Below the pieces are notes generated by a model. The model searched no databases. It saw nothing but the letters and a program-made list of their open reading frames with translations, and was not told where the DNA came from. A DNA stretch of 64,000 bases from Ascoidea rubescens DSM 1968 (Eukaryota; Ascomycota; Saccharomycetes; Ascoideales; Ascoideaceae). Positions within the stretch are counted from its first letter, which is position 1. Each line of letters opens with the position of its first letter. Where the stretch lies: NCBI RefSeq assembly GCF_001661345.1, contig NW_017962913.1, positions 935,428 through 999,427 on the forward strand, written 5' to 3'. The translations under genes and the position numbers were made by a program. Below are positions 1 to 10,610 of this stretch, piece after piece.

Positions 1-2417
1 AAACCTCTGTCAATTGATGATTTATTTAAAACCAAGGCATCTTCAATATCATATCCAGAGTATGACATGACTGCAACTGTAGCATTTTGACCTGCTGGTA
101 ATTTATCATACTCTGTCAATTCTATGGTTTTGGTTTTAACCATAGGCTGTTGTGGATAACACATTACATATAAAAGAGTATCAATTCTACGGAATTGATT
201 ATAAGCAATAGCTCCAATTGCTTGCTTACCCATTGCACATTGATAAGTATTTCTTGGCGATTGATTATGATGTGGATAAGGAATTAGACCTGCAACAGCT
301 CCAAGCACTGTAAATGGTTCTATTTCCAAGTGTGTTGTTTTTCCAGGTTGAATATCTTCTTCATAAATAGCAATAAGAGAATCATTTTCTTCATTACAAT
401 CCATGTATTCAACTAATCCATTTTTAAGAAAGTCATCAAACTCCCATTCACCGGATCGCAATTTTTCCAAATGTTTAGCTTCAACTTTGGAAATTCCTGT
501 TTTTTTATCAACAATTATCAATGGTCTGCAAATTCTGCCACCATCAGTTGCAATATGAATAGCATTCTGGTACAGATTAGAAAAAATGGAAATAAATGGT
601 GAAATATTACATGATCTTCTTAAATTTCTAAAAACTTTTAAAAATTTTTTAGGAGTTTTGGTTAAACCAATTATAGTACCATTAACATAAATCCCATAAT
701 TATTTCCAATAAAAATAGAATTGTAATCCACATATCTTATATCTTCGACACCCAAATTAAGACACAATCTTTTAACAGAGTCTTCCTCATCATCTGTTGT
801 AATATGAGTCATTAAGGCCAAATTTTTAACTAAACCACAAGCTTCACCTTCAGGCGTGTCTGAAGTGCACAACATACCAAATTGAGATGGTTGCAAAGCT
901 CTTGGGCCAGAAACTTTTCTTGATTTCTCAAATTGAGATGATATACGGGTCATCATACCCAACGCAGCAATATAGGATAATCTACTTAAAACATGAGTGA
1001 CACCAGCTCTTTCCATCTTAAATCTTTTCAAAGACCAATTTCCAGTTGAAATCGCATTGTTCAAACCACTAGTTATATAATAGGAATAAACACCAATTGT
1101 CATTAACGGATCAAATTCGTGAATTCTGTTGGACTTTTTCAAGGACTTGTCTATATTTGTTTTAAAATCGTTATTGAATTTTTTAAATAAATCTTCAAAT
1201 AAAAGAGACATCAATTGACCTGCTAATTCCAATCTTTTATTACCAACATAATCCCTATCATCAACTCTCTTAGGATTTTCCATTGCCATAATGACTCTTC
1301 TTGTCATAATTGCCAAATATAAGCCCTTTTCTCTCAAATCCAAACTATTTGGACAGGTAATGTGTGCAATCACAGTCGTAGCAATAAATTCAATACCTTC
1401 TTGTAAAATCGATAATCTAGGAGCATTGAATCTTCTGATGGTTTTAACTCTTTGACCAATATATTCCAAAGCGTCTCTTTGAGTGTAGATATTCAATTTT
1501 GCAGGATCTTCAAAATTTACTGCAAATAAATCTTGGTACTGTAAATTATCACCACATACAATTTGCAATATCTCCAAGTCAGATACAATTCCACACGCTT
1601 TCAAAGCTATGACAATTGGAACCTCATCCGATATGGAATTATGTTTTAAATAGATTTTGTTGTACTTTGTCACAACGTATGTTTTGGATTTTCTTTCGTG
1701 AGTTGAAGAGGTTACTGAAGCTTGAACTATATTTTTTTTCTCGTCGCTTTCAACAATAATTCTGTTTTTTGACAATTGTTCCTGAACTAAAATCACTCTT
1801 TCGGTTCCATTAACTATAAAATAACCACCAGGATCCTTTGGACATTCGTTAAGTTTTGGGAACTGAGATTCAGATAATCCTTCCAAACAGCATTTGTTCG
1901 ATCTCAACATGATTGGCATTCTTCCAATTTCCAAATCTCGATTCATGATGATTTTTCTGCCTCTTGTGTATTCTACATCAACATATATCGGAGCAGAATA
2001 CGACAAATCTCTCAATCGGCATTCATGGGGGGAATTGTTAACTTCCTTTGTAAGTTTCATGTCTTTTGATTGCTTAAGAGAGGTGGATTTGTAGCCAACT
2101 CTGATATCAACATATTTCAAATAAAAGTCTGGATCAACATCACTAAAAATGTACTGGTTAGCCTCTATAATCTTTTTCATATCAATATCAACAAAATAGT
2201 TGAAAGAGTCCAAGTGCTGCTTGACCAAACCTTTGACCTTCAAAAAAGCAGGCAATAGATTCCACTTGTCTTTCGCAGTATTAATTGGCTCATTGAGTGC
2301 TTTGCCTTTGTAAATAGGCTTCAATAAATCATTGAAAGTGTCGTCAGGCTTAGAGTCGTAGTGGTCGTGAAAGGACTTTCTGGGTTTTCTGACAGATCCT
2401 CTTCTTCTTGAAGACAT
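1..2417 (-). CDS. RET1: RNA polymerase III second-largest subunit (partial)
   Basis: This is the N-terminal ~805 residues of the second-largest subunit of RNA polymerase III, the enzyme that makes tRNA and 5S rRNA in the nucleus. The frame is open to the window edge, so the C-terminal third, including most of the active site, lies outside. Seen in the translation: an early [10 protein letters not shown] block, [17 protein letters not shown], the [15 protein letters not shown] block, [41 protein letters not shown] and [18 protein letters not shown]. These match yeast Ret1/Rpc128 rather than the Pol I or Pol II paralogues. The ATG at 2415-2417 gives a short basic N-terminus (MSSRRRG) followed directly by the conserved region, so I chose it. 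The gene is divergent from HMT1. Confidence 0.96.
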   Translation of the reverse strand, partial: MSSRRRGSVRKPRKSFHDHYDSKPDDTFNDLLKPIYKGKALNEPINTAKDKWNLLPAFLKVKGLVKQHLDSFNYFVDIDMKKIIEANQYIFSDVDPDFYLKYVDIRVGYKSTSLKQSKDMKLTKEVNNSPHECRLRDLSYSAPIYVDVEYTRGRKIIMNRDLEIGRMPIMLRSNKCCLEGLSESQFPKLNECPKDPGGYFIVNGTERVILVQEQLSKNRIIVESDEKKNIVQASVTSSTHERKSKTYVVTKYNKIYLKHNSISDEVPIVIALKACGIVSDLEILQIVCGDNLQYQDLFAVNFEDPAKLNIYTQRDALEYIGQRVKTIRRFNAPRLSILQEGIEFIATTVIAHITCPNSLDLREKGLYLAIMTRRVIMAMENPKRVDDRDYVGNKRLELAGQLMSLLFEDLFKKFNNDFKTNIDKSLKKSNRIHEFDPLMTIGVYSYYITSGLNNAISTGNWSLKRFKMERAGVTHVLSRLSYIAALGMMTRISSQFEKSRKVSGPRALQPSQFGMLCTSDTPEGEACGLVKNLALMTHITTDDEEDSVKRLCLNLGVEDIRYVDYNSIFIGNNYGIYVNGTIIGLTKTPKKFLKVFRNLRRSCNISPFISIFSNLYQNAIHIATDGGRICRPLIIVDKKTGISKVEAKHLEKLRSGEWEFDDFLKNGLVEYMDCNEENDSLIAIYEEDIQPGKTTHLEIEPFTVLGAVAGLIPYPHHNQSPRNTYQCAMGKQAIGAIAYNQFRRIDTLLYVMCYPQQPMVKTKTIELTEYDKLPAGQNATVAVMSYSGYDIEDALVLNKSSIDRG

Positions 2418-2744
2418 TCTTGCTGGTCCAAATGCAAACGCCAATATGTCAAAGCCTGTGTCCAGCTCCAAAACTAGAGATAGAGAACGTCAATTGCAAC
2501 AAAAAAGTGGCAGCTCCAGCAGTAGTTAGTGAATTTGTAATCCACTTTCTGATTAGCCTTCACAAAAACATAAAAGTAAAATCTGAAATCTCCGCATGGA
2601 AAAAAAATAAATTTTTCAGAAAAAGAAAATTTTTTTTTTGCCTGAGACATCTTAAGCAAATAATCTTTATCAACTCCCTCTTCATATAATTGTCTGGCCA
2701 GTTTTTTCAGCTCTGGATAACTACACACCTAGAAATCAGCTACA
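2418..2744. promoter_or_regulatory. RET1/HMT1 divergent intergenic region
   Basis: A 327-bp spacer between divergent start codons. On the RET1 strand it holds a yeast-like branch site (CACTAACT, 2524-2531) and, about 50 nt downstream, a pyrimidine-rich stretch ending in TAG at 2474. This suggests a possible intron in the RET1 leader, but no convincing GT donor is visible. A minus-strand open frame lies at 2474-2728 without an ATG; I do not call it a gene. Confidence 0.5.
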
Positions 2745-3785
2745 ATGACTACCCAACCAGAACACCATCTTGTATCTGCGACTGATAACTCGAAATTGCC
2801 ATTTTCAGAGCAGCACTACTTTTCTTCCTACGACCATTTTGGCATCCATGAAGAAATGTTGAAAGACAAAGTTCGTACTTTGTCCTACAGAGATGCTATT
2901 TTTCACAATAAGCATTTGTTCAAAGACAAGATTGTTTTGGATGTTGGTTGTGGAACTGGTATTTTGTCAATGTTTGCTGCAAGAGCTGGTGCTAAACATG
3001 TTATAGCTGTTGACATGTCAAATATTATCGAAATGGCCGAGAAAATCGTTGATTTGAATGGATTCAGTGACAAGATTACTTTGTTGCGAGGAAAATTAGA
3101 AGATGTCGAATTGCCTTATCCTGAAGTTGATATAATTATTTCCGAATGGATGGGTTACTTCTTGCTTTATGAATCTATGTTGGATACTGTCTTGATAGCT
3201 AGAGACAGATATCTTAAAAAGGGTGGTTTGATTTTCCCTGACAAGGCTTCAATTCGCATAGCTGCTATTGAAGATGCTCAATACAAAGAAGAAAAGATTG
3301 AATATTGGAATGATGTTTACGGGTTTGATTTCACTCCATTTATTAATGTGGCAATGGTTGAACCATTGGTTGATACAGTTGAATCAAGATCCCAGGTAAC
3401 TAACTCTGCAGAATTGATAAAATTTAATTTAAACACTGTTCAAATTAAAGATTTGGCATTCCACAGAAAGTTCTCTCTTACTTGTGAAAGAACTGACTTT
3501 ATTCATGCTTGGATTGTTTGGTTTGACATGGAATTTCCTTCTGATAGACAAGAAAACAAAATTACATTTTCAACAAGTCCCCATGACCCCTACACTCACT
3601 GGAAACAAACTGTTTTTTACCTTAATCAGGTTTTAAATGTCAGAAGAGGTGAAAAGATTGTTGGTTCATTAGCTTCAAGACCAAACAAAATAAACCCAAG
3701 AGAACTAGACATTGAAATTAGCTGGGACCATAAAACACAAAGTAACAGAGCCAAGAAAGGTAAATTCAACTATTTCTTGCGTTAG
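2745..3785 (+). CDS. HMT1: Protein arginine methyltransferase 1
   Basis: Type I PRMT of 346 residues, close to the usual yeast length. The family transfers methyl groups from S-adenosylmethionine to arginines in RGG-rich RNA-binding proteins such as hnRNPs, and affects mRNA export. Visible motifs are the SAM-binding motif I (VLDVGCGTG, from about residue 63), the double-E loop (SEWMGYFLLYESM, about residue 140) carrying both catalytic glutamates, and the THW loop (YTHWKQ) near residue 285. The N-terminal YFSSYDHFGIHEEML helix that closes over SAM is present. The start is the first ATG, 12 residues before the first conserved positions. It is divergent from RET1 and convergent with the RKM3-like gene. 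HMT1 and RKM3 are also close neighbours in S. cerevisiae. Confidence 0.97.
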   Translation: MTTQPEHHLVSATDNSKLPFSEQHYFSSYDHFGIHEEMLKDKVRTLSYRDAIFHNKHLFKDKIVLDVGCGTGILSMFAARAGAKHVIAVDMSNIIEMAEKIVDLNGFSDKITLLRGKLEDVELPYPEVDIIISEWMGYFLLYESMLDTVLIARDRYLKKGGLIFPDKASIRIAAIEDAQYKEEKIEYWNDVYGFDFTPFINVAMVEPLVDTVESRSQVTNSAELIKFNLNTVQIKDLAFHRKFSLTCERTDFIHAWIVWFDMEFPSDRQENKITFSTSPHDPYTHWKQTVFYLNQVLNVRRGEKIVGSLASRPNKINPRELDIEISWDHKTQSNRAKKGKFNYFLR

Positions 3786-4188
3786 TTTTTTCAGTTGTTT
3801 TTTTTTTTGGTTTTTTTTTGTTTGACATTATCATTTTATCGTTGATTTTTTTGATTTCTTCTATTTATTTTTATCTTATTAAAATTGTTAACTTAATCTG
3901 TCAAGTTTTATATAATGAATTTTATTGTTTGATTGCATTAGAAAATTTTGTATATTAGTGAAGTTCAATTTAAAATAAATAATCAATTATAATTTACTTA
4001 AGAAACTGTATGAAATAAAGTATCATATATTAACAACGATATAATAACTTTTGTCTTTCCAGTTGTATTGAAGCAAGATTTGATAAAAAATAAAATAAAA
4101 TAAAATGAAAAAAAAAGATAAAATACAAGAAATATATAAAACAAAAACAAAAAAAGTGTTAAGCAACATTTTCATCGTACGCAATAAT
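3786..4188. other. HMT1/RKM3 convergent spacer
   Basis: A 403-bp, very AT-rich spacer between two 3' ends. It holds T-runs just after the HMT1 stop (3785-3840), typical of yeast 3' end formation signals. I see no gene or RNA in it. Confidence 0.6.
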
Positions 4189-5712
4189 TTAAATAAAAAT
4201 TTCGGTATTAGATTTGACTTTTTTATGAAGAATTATATCACAACAAACTTGTGGATCAATTGGACCATCAGGATTATTTTCATTGTAATCTTTCATATAT
4301 TTTGGCAAGCTTTTATTTATAACATTTTTAACAAAATTTTCCTGATTGGATTCTTCCTCTTTTTCCAATTCTTTTTCAAAGTTTAATTTTAAATCAATTT
4401 CTTTAACGAAATCATCTGTTAGTTCTATCAAATCTTGATCCATATCAAAATCTTCGTCGCTTTCATCATCACTATCATATCCAAGCTCTTCATCAGCAAA
4501 ACTTTGATTTGACTTATCACTATCGTATATATCGTAATTTGATGTATTTTCTTTACTGTTAGATTCGGATTCATCTTTTTTCAATTTTTTGTCAATTGAG
4601 GAAGTTAGCTTTTCAACGTCAATAAAAGAATTATCACTGTTATCAATTTTTTGGTTTTCAGTTCCTTCTGAATCGTCATCTGAACAACAGCATGGATCAT
4701 GTTTTTCATTTTTAGAAATCTGGAAGCAGTTATTGTCAGTTCCATTTTCATGTTTATGTTCATTTTCATGTTTATGTTCATTTTCATGTTCATGTTCATG
4801 GTTGGCATCTTTATGTTTATGATGATGGCCACTTTTTTCCCTTGGATGATAACACTCGCCGGTTAATTCACCACATTTTTTACAAACATCGAATATTGCT
4901 TCGAAATGAGCATTGACTTTGTTTTGATTGGTTTTTTGTGTAATTAAATCTAAGGAAGGCACTAGACCAATTTCGTGAAATCTATCAATGTTGAATAAAT
5001 TTGACTCGATTTTTTGAACAATTTTATTAAAGATAGTTAAATTTTGGTTATTTTTTTCGGCCAATATCGAGGGAACTTCAATGCCATTTGATTTAAACAT
5101 CTTTGTTGAAAAAACTTGAGCTTGATCATATAATTGAATGATATCGTCTGAAATGCTATTAATATCGTTGTTATCATTATTGGGATGATTGATGATGTTG
5201 TGGTCGTATTTAATGAAAAATTTTAAATATGGGTACCAGGGGGATTTAAAAGAGGTGCAGTAATATTCGTAGATAACCGAGAGAACTAAAGCAATGATAC
5301 CATATATTTTCTCATCAAATAATAAATTTGAAATGACAGAATTTTGAGAAGTCAAAACCGAGGATTTTGGGACTCGTATTAATGGCTGGTAATCGGGGTT
5401 TTCTTCCTCTTCATCAGAGACATTTTCTGGTATCACATTGTAGCTTTCCAAAGTGTTCTGATTATCTTGGAAATTTTCTTCATTTTTATATTCTCGTTCT
5501 GTCTCATTGCTACTAGTGACTGTTTGGCCGTCCTCACTATCTGGCTCAAATTCTGGAAGAAGAATGAGTAAGTCTTCAGGATTAAGGACCCTTTTGGAGA
5601 ATAAGCCTATTTTTCCATTAGTCGTAAACTTGAAGTGAATATCTGGATGAATAAGGACGTTATTGCTTTTCAACCAAGATAGTAATTCATTCAAGTCAGC
5701 CTCAGTTACCAT
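4189..5712 (-). CDS. RKM3: SET-domain protein lysine methyltransferase, RKM3-like
   Basis: A 507-residue protein. Its first ~45 residues (ELLSWLKSNNVLIHPDIHFK, then GKIGLFSKRVL) are the typical start of the split SET domain in yeast ribosomal/elongation-factor lysine methyltransferases. A second SET-like patch follows near residues 120-165 (WYPYLKFF) and a third at about 247-270 (GLVPSLDLI...NAHFEAIFDVCKKCG). The position supports RKM3: in S. cerevisiae RKM3 lies beside RPL4A and HMT1. Rkm3 monomethylates Rpl42. Oddities are a His/Glu/Lys repeat at about 290-330 and a long acidic tail (380-460), and the usual NHxxxxN-type SAM-site motif is degenerate (LDLITQKTNQN). The family call is fairly firm; the orthology rests partly on synteny and activity is uncertain. 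Confidence 0.68.
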   Translation of the reverse strand: MVTEADLNELLSWLKSNNVLIHPDIHFKFTTNGKIGLFSKRVLNPEDLLILLPEFEPDSEDGQTVTSSNETEREYKNEENFQDNQNTLESYNVIPENVSDEEEENPDYQPLIRVPKSSVLTSQNSVISNLLFDEKIYGIIALVLSVIYEYYCTSFKSPWYPYLKFFIKYDHNIINHPNNDNNDINSISDDIIQLYDQAQVFSTKMFKSNGIEVPSILAEKNNQNLTIFNKIVQKIESNLFNIDRFHEIGLVPSLDLITQKTNQNKVNAHFEAIFDVCKKCGELTGECYHPREKSGHHHKHKDANHEHEHENEHKHENEHKHENGTDNNCFQISKNEKHDPCCCSDDDSEGTENQKIDNSDNSFIDVEKLTSSIDKKLKKDESESNSKENTSNYDIYDSDKSNQSFADEELGYDSDDESDEDFDMDQDLIELTDDFVKEIDLKLNFEKELEKEEESNQENFVKNVINKSLPKYMKDYNENNPDGPIDPQVCCDIILHKKVKSNTEIFI

Positions 5713-6459
5713 TCTGGGGATACTGTAGATAAAGAACTGAAAACCAGAACAATATCACTCAACACAAGACAAAAACAAACACAGAACAAAAAAGCAGGGG
5801 CCAAACTAGAGAAGTAGAAACCAAACTTTATGATCTTGCCTATGCTCTTTTATATAAAGAAACCAGAAAAGAAAGCACACCAATAAAAAAAAGGTTGCTA
5901 GCACTCCTTATTTGCTGCGATAGAATGGTGGAGGATCATCTCTTTTCCAATGCGAAACAAAACACTTTTCACACCAAAAGAAAAATTTCAGCAAACAGAG
6001 AACATGCACAATCCGCAGCACAGAGCGCTATCATGCGCATGCAATGATGTGCGGAGCCTGCATGAACGCGCAATGTGCAATTGCGCATCAGCATGCGTCT
6101 TGTTGTTGCTTTCACCCGGACGGGTCCAAAGCCAGATCTGAGCCAGTGAAAATGGAAAAAAAATGAGTTTCTGACGTGTTGAAAAAGAGGAATCTGCTTC
6201 CTAAACCTCTTCTAGCAAACACTGCTATTGAAACTGACCATTGACTTAGCGACAGAGGTTTTCCTCCAGAAACCAGTACTGCTTCCTTTGATTTTCTGGT
6301 CCCAGGAGCATTCCCTGCCTTGTTTTGCATGTGCTGAAGGCACTTTTGTTGAAATAAACCTCCACTGGAAACAAGAGTGATTCAAGAAATACTTGGAATA
6401 TATTCAGCAAATCTTTTAGCCACAAAGCTCTTCTTTACAATACATCTGCTTGGTTGAGA
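5713..6459. promoter_or_regulatory. RKM3/VPS54 divergent promoter region
   Basis: A 747-bp divergent spacer. A near-symmetric TATA element (TTTATATAAA, about 5849-5858) lies about 140 bp upstream of the RKM3 start. The VPS54-side half is a GC-rich island (about 5990-6330) containing the palindrome ATGCGCAT (6033-6040) and a 7-bp inverted repeat GCGCAAT/ATTGCGC with a 5-nt spacer (6068-6086). Short open frames here look accidental. Confidence 0.6.
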
Positions 6460-9400
6460 ATGGGCGACAGCCACATAAGGATCCAGATCAACAGACACGA
6501 CGATGGCTACGATATCGACGACGACAACGACGACTCCTCCGATATGAGAGTTCCTATCTCTAGCGCTGCTACTCCAGACACTGATTCAAATGATCAGTTA
6601 ATGAGTCCGAAAAACAACCCCAGTACCCCTGGAAACAACAACAGCAATTCAGAACTTAACAGTGATCAGTTTTCCATATCAAGAAGCAGCATCCTAAGTG
6701 GTGGCATAGATCATGAACAGTCAGAGGATTTTAATGATGACTTTAACGATCAGAATTCTTTTGTTTCAACTTCTTTTAGACCAAGTTTTGAAACAAATGC
6801 AACGCTATCCAACTACTTGAATAGCTCAAATAATTATAATTACAACAATTTGAACTTGAGTTTAAATAATAACATAACTTCAACTTCGGTTTCTCCTTTG
6901 GGTCCAAACTCAATATATGAACTAATATCGGGTTCTGATTTGAAAAGAAGAAAAAACAAAATGGCTCTTTTTATTTTGAATAATAACTTCAGAATATCTC
7001 TAGGTCCTCCAACAAAGATTGATATTCCCACAATAAAATTGACAAACTCTACCGCCTATGAAAAAGTGGATGATGATCAATTTACTGACTATCTAAATAC
7101 AATTCAAAAGGAATTCAACAAATTTGAAAACAACAGAAAGTTAACTCAATCAACTCTACAAACATTATCTTCTTTAAACAATTCATATAATCAAAACCAA
7201 AATGATATTAAAACTGGCACAATAAATCACACAAACACTAGCAGTATTATTGCTGATAACATCAGTCTCATTAAAAAAAATGTAAACTTTAATGATTTAA
7301 ATTCAATTATTGAAAATAAAAATGATCTAGCCAATGTTCCTTTAATTTTTTTTCAACCGGATTTTAGATTGGATAATCCAAGAACTTTTAATAAAGTGAT
7401 TGAAAACTCACAAATTTTATCATCTCAGCAATCTTCTTCCATTCAATTATCAACTAAAAAATATCTAGCTAATAATTCTTTGTTGCAAGAAAAATTGTCT
7501 TGGTATCTAGATATAATAGAAATCCATTTGATTAATGAAATCTCAAATTCCTCTGACTCGTTTTTTAATACGTTGGATGAACTATCTTTAATTAATTCAA
7601 AATCAAAAAACTCAATTGAAATCCTGCAAAAGATAGAAGATAATTTAAACGATATTAAAAAAAAACAACTAGTACCGGGAAAATCCCTTTTGAATTTAAT
7701 TCAAAAAAGAAAAAATATTCAAAAACTCGAACAATCTCTTTTGCAAATACAACTAATTTTAAATTTAAAAAAAATTGCTGATTTTTATTTCTATAATTCG
7801 AGTTATATTGAAAGTTTATATCAAATTGAAACCATACAAAGCCTAATACTCGGAAATATAGAAGCGATCAAATCAAATCAAGAAAATAAAAAAAAAAATA
7901 AAATAATAAACAATATTTATAAATGGCCCTATGAGTTACTAAATCTAGACCAGCTACCCGCGTTGAACAATCTTAAAGCTGATTTAAGTACTTTAAAGAA
8001 AAAAATCGGAACTTCATACATTAACTTATTTTTGGATTTTTTGATAACTGATTTAAGAAATCATTATGAAAACATGTCTTACAAAGACACTTTGATTAGA
8101 ATTTTATCTAATTTTTCAAAAGAACTTTCAATGATGAAAAGACATTCAAGGTCATCTAGTTTAAATAAAATCAACTTGATTAATGAGAAAAAGAAAATAA
8201 ATAGATCATATTTAATTTTAGATCAAGATTTCCGTCAACTATTAAAAGAATACATACTAGGTCTAATAAAGTGCAATAGAATTTTGATAGCTTTTCAAAA
8301 TTATGAAGAGAGACTTATAATTGAATTTAAAAATATAATAAAATTTCATCTACCCACATCAACCAACTCAAATGCAATAGTATCTGAAACAAACTCCGTT
8401 TCTTCAAGAGGAAGTGATTCAAAAATGTCTTCATCGACTTCACTTTCAAATTTTAGTAATAGAAATAGAAGTCTTAGTCAATTAAATCTTAGCCAGTTAA
8501 ATAATCTTAGTCAGTTAAGTCTAATGCAAAACCAACAACAAAGTGGTAATCAGATATTAATAGATTATATTAGAACAATGACTCCTAAAGATTTTGAAGT
8601 TGTATTATTCAAAATTTATGCAGATTTATCGGAAGCGCTAAGGAGATTGACTACACATCAAAAAATTTTATTAGATACAGCTTTGGATTCAATAGTTGTG
8701 CCAGAATCACAGCAGCAGGATTTTGGTGATCTTATAATGAAGCTTGATATTTCAAAAACAATAGAGCACTGTGTACTAACTGTTCAAAAAAGAATGGCAA
8801 AAATTATAACTATAAGACAAGATTTAAATATACAAACATCAGTTGAATTTTTTATCAGATTTTATCTTTTGAACTATTACTTTTTAGTTGAGTGTGAAAA
8901 TATAAACATATCGGGTTCAATGAAACAAAATTATTTAAAAAATTGTATTGAAAAACACGTAAAGCACTATGGAATGCTTTATCACAAAAATTCTATTCGA
9001 AAAATTGCGATTAAGATTGACAAAGAAACCTGGAAAGAATATAGAGTTGATAGTGAGAATCATAAATTACTAGAGGAAATAATGCAGTCAGCCGATTCTG
9101 AACCTCAAAACTGGTCAAGATTACTGGACTTAGAAAAAGAATTTATTATTGATGAAGACACAAAAACAGAAGAAGAAACAACTTTAGTCTCGCCAAACCA
9201 TGAACCAATAAATGATGTTGATGAAATAATAGAAGAGATTCCATTATCAAAGCAAAATGGTGACTTAGAAAATTCAAATTTAGTTGAAGAAGAAACTAAT
9301 GAAATTAATAAAGGCACTGATAACAAAAAAATAGATGAAGAAATAGATGGCAAAGAAATTGAAAACAAAATAAATAAAAAGGCAGAAGATGTCAATTCAG

Positions 9401-10338
9401 ATTTGCAAAAGGAAACTACTGCTGACCTGAGCGATGATAATCAATATCCAGATTTACTAAAAATAGATGATAAGAGCTTCATAATACCGGTTTTTATAAT
9501 TGATACTCTCGAGCTAATAAAGGATTATATGCTTTTAATTGGTAAATTTCCTGAGTTTCAGGTTAGTTACGAATCTAATATACTTGATTTAATAAAGATG
9601 ATAAATACTAAATCAAACCAAGCAGTTCTTGGAGCCGGAGCTACACGAACATCATCATTGAAGCACATTACTGTTAAACATTTGGCAATCTGTTCTCAAT
9701 CACTAGATTTTTTAATCAGCTTATTACCATATATAAACAAGTTTTTTTTAAGATGCAATAATAGTTTACCAAGCCAAAATAGCATGAACAAAAAGTATGA
9801 CTTGAATGGAAATTCGGTCAATGGTGCACAAACTGATGAAAAATCAAATATTGAAAATGAAGTGGATAAAACCAGAGAACTTCTTCAAAGTCATCAAAAT
9901 GAAATTTTCACTAAATTGATTTCTATAATGAATGATAGAGTCATTGCAAGAGTGAATGAAATCAAACAAGTGGATTGGTCTCAGTTGTTACCTTCGAGTA
10001 GTCCATGTCATAGGTATATGGAGTTGCTAGTAAAGGATATAACTACAATAAGTCGTGTTTTATGTAAGAACCTTCCTGAATTACAATATTCATTTATATT
10101 ATCTCAGATATTTGACAATTATAAGAGAAAAGTGCTCGAGGAATACACAAGGGTGGAATTCAATGATGAAATCGAAAAAAGTATTATGATGAAGGATATC
10201 GATTATTTTAGAGTGAGGTGCTCGGATCTACCAGGATATAGCAATTCTGGACAGGTTATATGGGAAACAGTCAATTCGATGAAAACAAAAGAAGACAAGC
10301 TAATGGAGGAAAAGATGAAGCAAAACCAAATAGAATAG
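6460..10338 (+). CDS. VPS54: GARP complex subunit Vps54
   Basis: A 1292-residue subunit of the Golgi-associated retrograde protein (GARP) tethering complex, which captures endosome-derived vesicles at the late Golgi with Vps51, Vps52 and Vps53. The diagnostic segment is the Vps54-type C-terminal domain at about residues 1055-1105 (GAGATRTSSLKHITVKHLAI, then QSLDFLISLLPYI). The middle (about 330-640) is a long helical tether-like region ending before KDFEVVLFKIYADLSEALRR near residue 710. It is longer than the S. cerevisiae protein (889 aa). The excess lies in an Asp/Asn/Ser-rich N-terminus, a Ser-rich linker near 640-700 and an acidic Glu/Asn linker at about 890-1000. The ATG at 6460 is used; an in-frame TTG lies two codons upstream but no ATG does. 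Confidence 0.93.
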   Translation: MGDSHIRIQINRHDDGYDIDDDNDDSSDMRVPISSAATPDTDSNDQLMSPKNNPSTPGNNNSNSELNSDQFSISRSSILSGGIDHEQSEDFNDDFNDQNSFVSTSFRPSFETNATLSNYLNSSNNYNYNNLNLSLNNNITSTSVSPLGPNSIYELISGSDLKRRKNKMALFILNNNFRISLGPPTKIDIPTIKLTNSTAYEKVDDDQFTDYLNTIQKEFNKFENNRKLTQSTLQTLSSLNNSYNQNQNDIKTGTINHTNTSSIIADNISLIKKNVNFNDLNSIIENKNDLANVPLIFFQPDFRLDNPRTFNKVIENSQILSSQQSSSIQLSTKKYLANNSLLQEKLSWYLDIIEIHLINEISNSSDSFFNTLDELSLINSKSKNSIEILQKIEDNLNDIKKKQLVPGKSLLNLIQKRKNIQKLEQSLLQIQLILNLKKIADFYFYNSSYIESLYQIETIQSLILGNIEAIKSNQENKKKNKIINNIYKWPYELLNLDQLPALNNLKADLSTLKKKIGTSYINLFLDFLITDLRNHYENMSYKDTLIRILSNFSKELSMMKRHSRSSSLNKINLINEKKKINRSYLILDQDFRQLLKEYILGLIKCNRILIAFQNYEERLIIEFKNIIKFHLPTSTNSNAIVSETNSVSSRGSDSKMSSSTSLSNFSNRNRSLSQLNLSQLNNLSQLSLMQNQQQSGNQILIDYIRTMTPKDFEVVLFKIYADLSEALRRLTTHQKILLDTALDSIVVPESQQQDFGDLIMKLDISKTIEHCVLTVQKRMAKIITIRQDLNIQTSVEFFIRFYLLNYYFLVECENINISGSMKQNYLKNCIEKHVKHYGMLYHKNSIRKIAIKIDKETWKEYRVDSENHKLLEEIMQSADSEPQNWSRLLDLEKEFIIDEDTKTEEETTLVSPNHEPINDVDEIIEEIPLSKQNGDLENSNLVEEETNEINKGTDNKKIDEEIDGKEIENKINKKAEDVNSDLQKETTADLSDDNQYPDLLKIDDKSFIIPVFIIDTLELIKDYMLLIGKFPEFQVSYESNILDLIKMINTKSNQAVLGAGATRTSSLKHITVKHLAICSQSLDFLISLLPYINKFFLRCNNSLPSQNSMNKKYDLNGNSVNGAQTDEKSNIENEVDKTRELLQSHQNEIFTKLISIMNDRVIARVNEIKQVDWSQLLPSSSPCHRYMELLVKDITTISRVLCKNLPELQYSFILSQIFDNYKRKVLEEYTRVEFNDEIEKSIMMKDIDYFRVRCSDLPGYSNSGQVIWETVNSMKTKEDKLMEEKMKQNQIE

Positions 10339-10610
10339 AATAATAATTTAAAAATTGAAGTCAATTTGACTATTTTGAATTGTTTATAATTTTTTTTTTT
10401 TTTTCAATTCGTATCTTTATAATTTGGTTTTAATTACATGCTATTTCGGTGTTTATTGAAAAAAAAACAACTTCTACAGTATTAATGCAAAAATAATACA
10501 TTTAATTGATAAAGATAAAACATAAAATATAAAATATTTATTGATATAAATAATTTATGTTTTCTACTCGCACAGTTTTAAGTCTTTTGAATCATTTCAA
10601 ATTAGTGAAT

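Noticed and set aside
2474-2728. Minus-strand open frame (84 codons) between RET1 and HMT1
   Set aside because: No ATG at its start (GTG only), it begins 17 bp from the HMT1 start, and only its first third looks protein-like. Treated as non-coding leader or promoter sequence.
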